NCBI GenBank assembly: GCA_009731375.1
Contig: BJOX01000065.1
Coordinates: 53,184-80,027, forward strand
From: Paulinella micropora
Lineage: Eukaryota; Cercozoa; Imbricatea; Euglyphida
DNA: 26,844 nucleotides
Direction: 5' to 3'
Below the pieces are notes generated by a model that saw only the letters and a list, made by a program, of their open reading frames with translations, searched no databases and was not told the DNA's origin. Made by a program: the position numbers and the translations under genes. Each line of letters starts with the position of its first letter. The first letter of the stretch is position 1. Positions 26,844 to 26,844 of this stretch are shown here, piece by piece.

Positions 26844-26844
26844 A
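26710..26844. repeat. GT and GA arrays at window end
   Basis: Short GT, poly-G near 26735, then GA to the end. Confidence 0.9.

Overview
The window is nuclear DNA of a eukaryote. It has GT-AG introns, exon phases that can be chained, a cilium-specific gene, and an extreme load of simple sequence repeats (SSRs: GATA/TATC, ATGT/ATAC, GTT, GAAA, AAT, CA, GA). Eight N-runs mark assembly gaps, several beside poly-G, poly-C or poly-A. The ciliary gene means the organism, or an ancestor, makes cilia or flagella. I cannot place the species from sequence alone; a flagellated protist or alga, or an early-branching animal, would fit. It is not prokaryotic.

Three genes can be assembled by hand from split exons that the repeats hide. 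(1) Plus strand, 2996-7154: eight exons joined in phase give a 758-residue pentameric ligand-gated ion channel (Cys-loop/Pro-loop receptor superfamily). It has the FPFD.Q loop, four membrane helices, no Cys-loop disulfide, a poly-Gln insertion and a long tail after M4. Six of its seven introns are almost pure microsatellite. (2) Minus strand, 26679 down to 10251: a multi-exon membrane protein whose exons line up in order, and mostly in phase, with TMEM231, a ciliary transition-zone (MKS/B9 complex) protein. Its second intron is about 8.8 kb and almost entirely repeats. Exons 1-3 and 6-8 are the strongest, the last three are phase-consistent, and several in the middle are candidates. (3) Plus strand, 8290-10254 (tentative): four phase-compatible exons for a 162-residue, strongly charged RS/KR-rich protein. 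Its stop codon overlaps the TMEM231-like stop codon on the other strand.

The rest is repeats. 1-2820 holds GTT arrays, a foldback inverted repeat and two copies of a GTT-tailed unit. 7155-8289 holds a 140-bp tandem duplication in the channel gene's 3' flank and otherwise nothing I recognise. 8868-9898 holds AAT-flanked dispersed units. 11-16 kb holds duplicated exon-like fragments inside the introns of the TMEM231-like gene. 17.4-26.2 kb (its intron 2) holds a second AAT-flanked unit, two copies of a GATA-associated dispersed element, a 1.6-kb higher-order TATC satellite and long GAAA/GGAA/GA/GT tracts.

The strongest theme is that microsatellites and splicing are entangled. Intron arrays are built from units that repeat splice-site motifs, and several exons or exon ends of the TMEM231-like gene occur again as degenerate copies inside neighbouring introns. 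All family assignments rest on motif and alignment memory without a database search.
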